Source: an uncultured Rhizobium sp. (lineage in GTDB: Bacteria > Pseudomonadota > Alphaproteobacteria > Rhizobiales > Rhizobiaceae). From it: a DNA stretch of 64,000 nt. Below are positions 62,668 to 64,000 of the stretch, in pieces; the first letter of the stretch is position 1, and every line of letters begins with the position of its first letter. The stretch lies in NCBI GenBank assembly GCA_945952045.1, contig CAMFHE010000010.1, forward strand, positions 62,001 through 126,000, read 5' to 3'. A program made the position numbers and the translations under genes. The notes under the pieces are model-generated. The model worked only from the letters and a program-made list of their open reading frames with translations. It was not told where the DNA came from and did not search any database.

Positions 62668-64000
62668 GCGATTTTGTTCCAGCGGTGCGGGTCGCGCGGG
62701 TTGAAGTCGGAAATCGTTGCCTGGATATATGCCGCGACATTGGCGCGGCGCTCGTCCTCGGACCAGCCGAGCAATGGTGCGGCGATGATGGAGACCGCCT
62801 CGACATGGGCAAGGCCGAGGTCCTCGTCCCAACCCAGCGAAAGCCGACGACGCAGGATGTCCTCAAGCGAACGGGCCTGTTCGTTTTCGACGACATATCG
62901 CACGCTGGCTTCCGTCGCCCGGTCGCCCTCCGGAATCAGCCGGGCGGAATAATCCAACGCCTGCTTCGGACCGGACGGCGGGAGCTGCCGCGCCACGGCG
63001 GCGGTCAGCCTGCGCCCGGCGTCGCGATGGGTCATCAGCAGCCCGCCGGTGAAGACGAAGAAGTTTTTCAAGCCCTGGTCGGTCAGGTCGTGTTCCATGA
63101 CCTCCATCGAACCCATCGGCTCGCCATCGCGGGCCGTGCGCGGACGGACGCCCGCCCAGCTATAAAGGACGTCGTCGCGGTGTAGCGGAAGGCCCGGATA
63201 GACCTGGTTCATGATCTTCAGGATGCCTTCGACCTCCGGCTCCGCGGCCCGGTAGCCCGAACGATTGGCTTGCGATGGCGCGTCCCACGGACCGGCATAA
63301 TGAAGGTCACCCCAGGGAATAAGATAGAAGGGGGCGCCCTCGGGCGTGATGGTCTCCATGCCGATGCCTCGCATCGACGCCGGAAGCCGCACCACGGCGT
63401 TCGTTCCCTTGGCGCCCGAATTGAGGCGCGGCGCGGCGTTGGAGCAGAGTCCCGTGACGTCGTCTACCCAGGCGCCGGCGGCATTGACGATCGCCTTTGC
63501 CTCGAAGGTCCGGCTTGCCCCGTCAGCGAAACGCGCGTCGACCTCCCAACCTTGGTTTCCGGAGCGTCGGATTGCCACGACCTCGGCATAGTTAAAGGCA
63601 TCCAGCCCGATATCGCGCGCCTTCATGACCGTGTCCATGACGATCCGCTCGGGCCAGACATATTGATATTCGGTGAAGGCAAGCGCGCCCCGTACGTCGT
63701 CGAGATCGGCCATGCCCTGCAGGCCCGGATGCTGCCGGGCTTGCTTGGCCGACATGACCTTGAGGTCGAGAGGCACGCCCTTGTCAAAGAGAGACATAAT
63801 GCCGAAAGCAAGCCTCGCGCGGGGCCCCGAAATCGCGCTGCGCGCATTGAATGGAACCACGAATTCGACCTTGCGCACGCGCTCAGGCGACGTCTTCACG
63901 AAGTCTCCGCGCTCGCGCATCGCACGCCGGGCAAGCTCCATGCATTCCAGCGCGTAGGCGGGGCGGCCGATGAAGCTCCACATCGAGTGGTTCGCCGCCG
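62664..64000 (-). CDS. GlpD-like FAD oxidoreductase, truncated by the window edge
   Basis: The last 444 or so residues of a protein whose N-terminus lies beyond 64000; the frame is open through the edge (AANHSMWSFIGRPAYALE). It has KAIVNAAGAWVDDVTGL, KGTNAVVRL, FYLIPWGDLHYAGP, DVLYSWAGVRPRT and the GlpD C-terminal domain (YVVENEQARSLEDILRRRL, LGWSEDERRANVAAYIQ). This is the glycerol-3-phosphate dehydrogenase (quinone) family. The active-site loop is changed enough that another alpha-hydroxy or amine substrate is possible. It is coupled to the DgcA-like gene by a 4-bp overlap, unusual for true glpD. Confidence 0.8.
   Translation of the reverse strand, partial: AANHSMWSFIGRPAYALECMELARRAMRERGDFVKTSPERVRKVEFVVPFNARSAISGPRARLAFGIMSLFDKGVPLDLKVMSAKQARQHPGLQGMADLDDVRGALAFTEYQYVWPERIVMDTVMKARDIGLDAFNYAEVVAIRRSGNQGWEVDARFADGASRTFEAKAIVNAAGAWVDDVTGLCSNAAPRLNSGAKGTNAVVRLPASMRGIGMETITPEGAPFYLIPWGDLHYAGPWDAPSQANRSGYRAAEPEVEGILKIMNQVYPGLPLHRDDVLYSWAGVRPRTARDGEPMGSMEVMEHDLTDQGLKNFFVFTGGLLMTHRDAGRRLTAAVARQLPPSGPKQALDYSARLIPEGDRATEASVRYVVENEQARSLEDILRRRLSLGWDEDLGLAHVEAVSIIAAPLLGWSEDERRANVAAYIQATISDFNPRDPHRWNKIA

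Noticed and set aside
60616..62952. 778-codon plus-strand frame opposite the DgcA-like gene
   Set aside because: His/Asp/Ala-rich antisense frame without domains or ribosome site.

Overview
The window looks like one replicon segment of a GC-rich alphaproteobacterium of the Hyphomicrobiales, most likely Rhizobiaceae or close kin. This rests on codon and GC use, on a rhizobial-type intergenic palindromic element at 27.5 kb, on RHH_4 proteins and a ScfR/RamB-type regulator, and on dense ABC-transporter plus dehydrogenase operons. No rRNA, tRNA, CRISPR array, complete IS or phage gene was seen.

Region A (0-24 kb) is built around a soluble diiron monooxygenase of the propane 2-monooxygenase type (MimABCD/PrmABCD): hydroxylase alpha, reductase, hydroxylase beta and coupling protein. 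The same run of genes continues with an amidohydrolase, a MIP18-like protein, a dedicated GroEL and KatG. A textbook sigma-54 promoter (11188-11203), an upstream 17-bp palindrome and a long structured leader precede it. A second sigma-54 promoter (7269-7284) precedes a zinc alcohol dehydrogenase. An AcoR-type sigma-54 activator lies beside that dehydrogenase and carries GAFTNA in place of GAFTGA. A GMC dehydrogenase with a Tat small subunit and cytochrome c, two RHH_4 paralogues and a glyoxalase-like protein lie upstream. A four-gene operon of unknown function (two helical proteins, a WD40-like protein, a 61-aa protein) diverges from mimA. The likely job is alkane or ketone oxidation: monooxygenase to alcohol, dehydrogenases to carbonyl, with chaperonin and catalase-peroxidase in support.

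Region B (21.8-36.6 kb): a second sigma-54 activator sits beside a 160-aa protein of unknown function that has its own candidate sigma-54 promoter. Next come a sugar-lactone oxidase-like flavoprotein and an SDR. A minus-strand operon then encodes an SDR, a BMP-type (nucleoside-like) ABC importer, an UPF0261/TIM-barrel pair (the two halves of tomato Tm-1) and an SRPBCC protein. A MocR regulator is divergent from it.

Region C (36.6-57.5 kb) is a catabolic regulon for an unidentified substrate. It holds a cupin, a DAO-type flavoprotein, a LivKHMGF importer, an FCD-type GntR regulator, a P5C-reductase-like protein, SDRs, a hydroxyacyl-CoA-dehydrogenase-like protein, a DUF3830-like fusion and a NIPSNAP protein. 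It also holds an acetoin-dehydrogenase-like E1 alpha/E1 beta/E2-hydrolase set, a 579-aa cobalamin-binding mutase-like protein, a hydrolase, an aspartate-dehydrogenase-like protein, a cupin and a fumarate-reductase-type flavoprotein. Four copies of one palindrome (core TGTCGACA) sit at its promoters, which ties the transporter and the enzymes to the GntR protein. I consider this regulon, with its fused B12 enzyme, the best candidate for an undescribed system; the WD40 operon next to mimA is second.

Region D (58-64 kb) is a minus-strand operon with an AldA-type aldehyde dehydrogenase, an ornithine-cyclodeaminase-like gene broken by one in-frame amber codon, a DgcA-like demethylase and a partial GlpD-like oxidase. 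It suggests catabolism of an N-methylated amine or amino acid.
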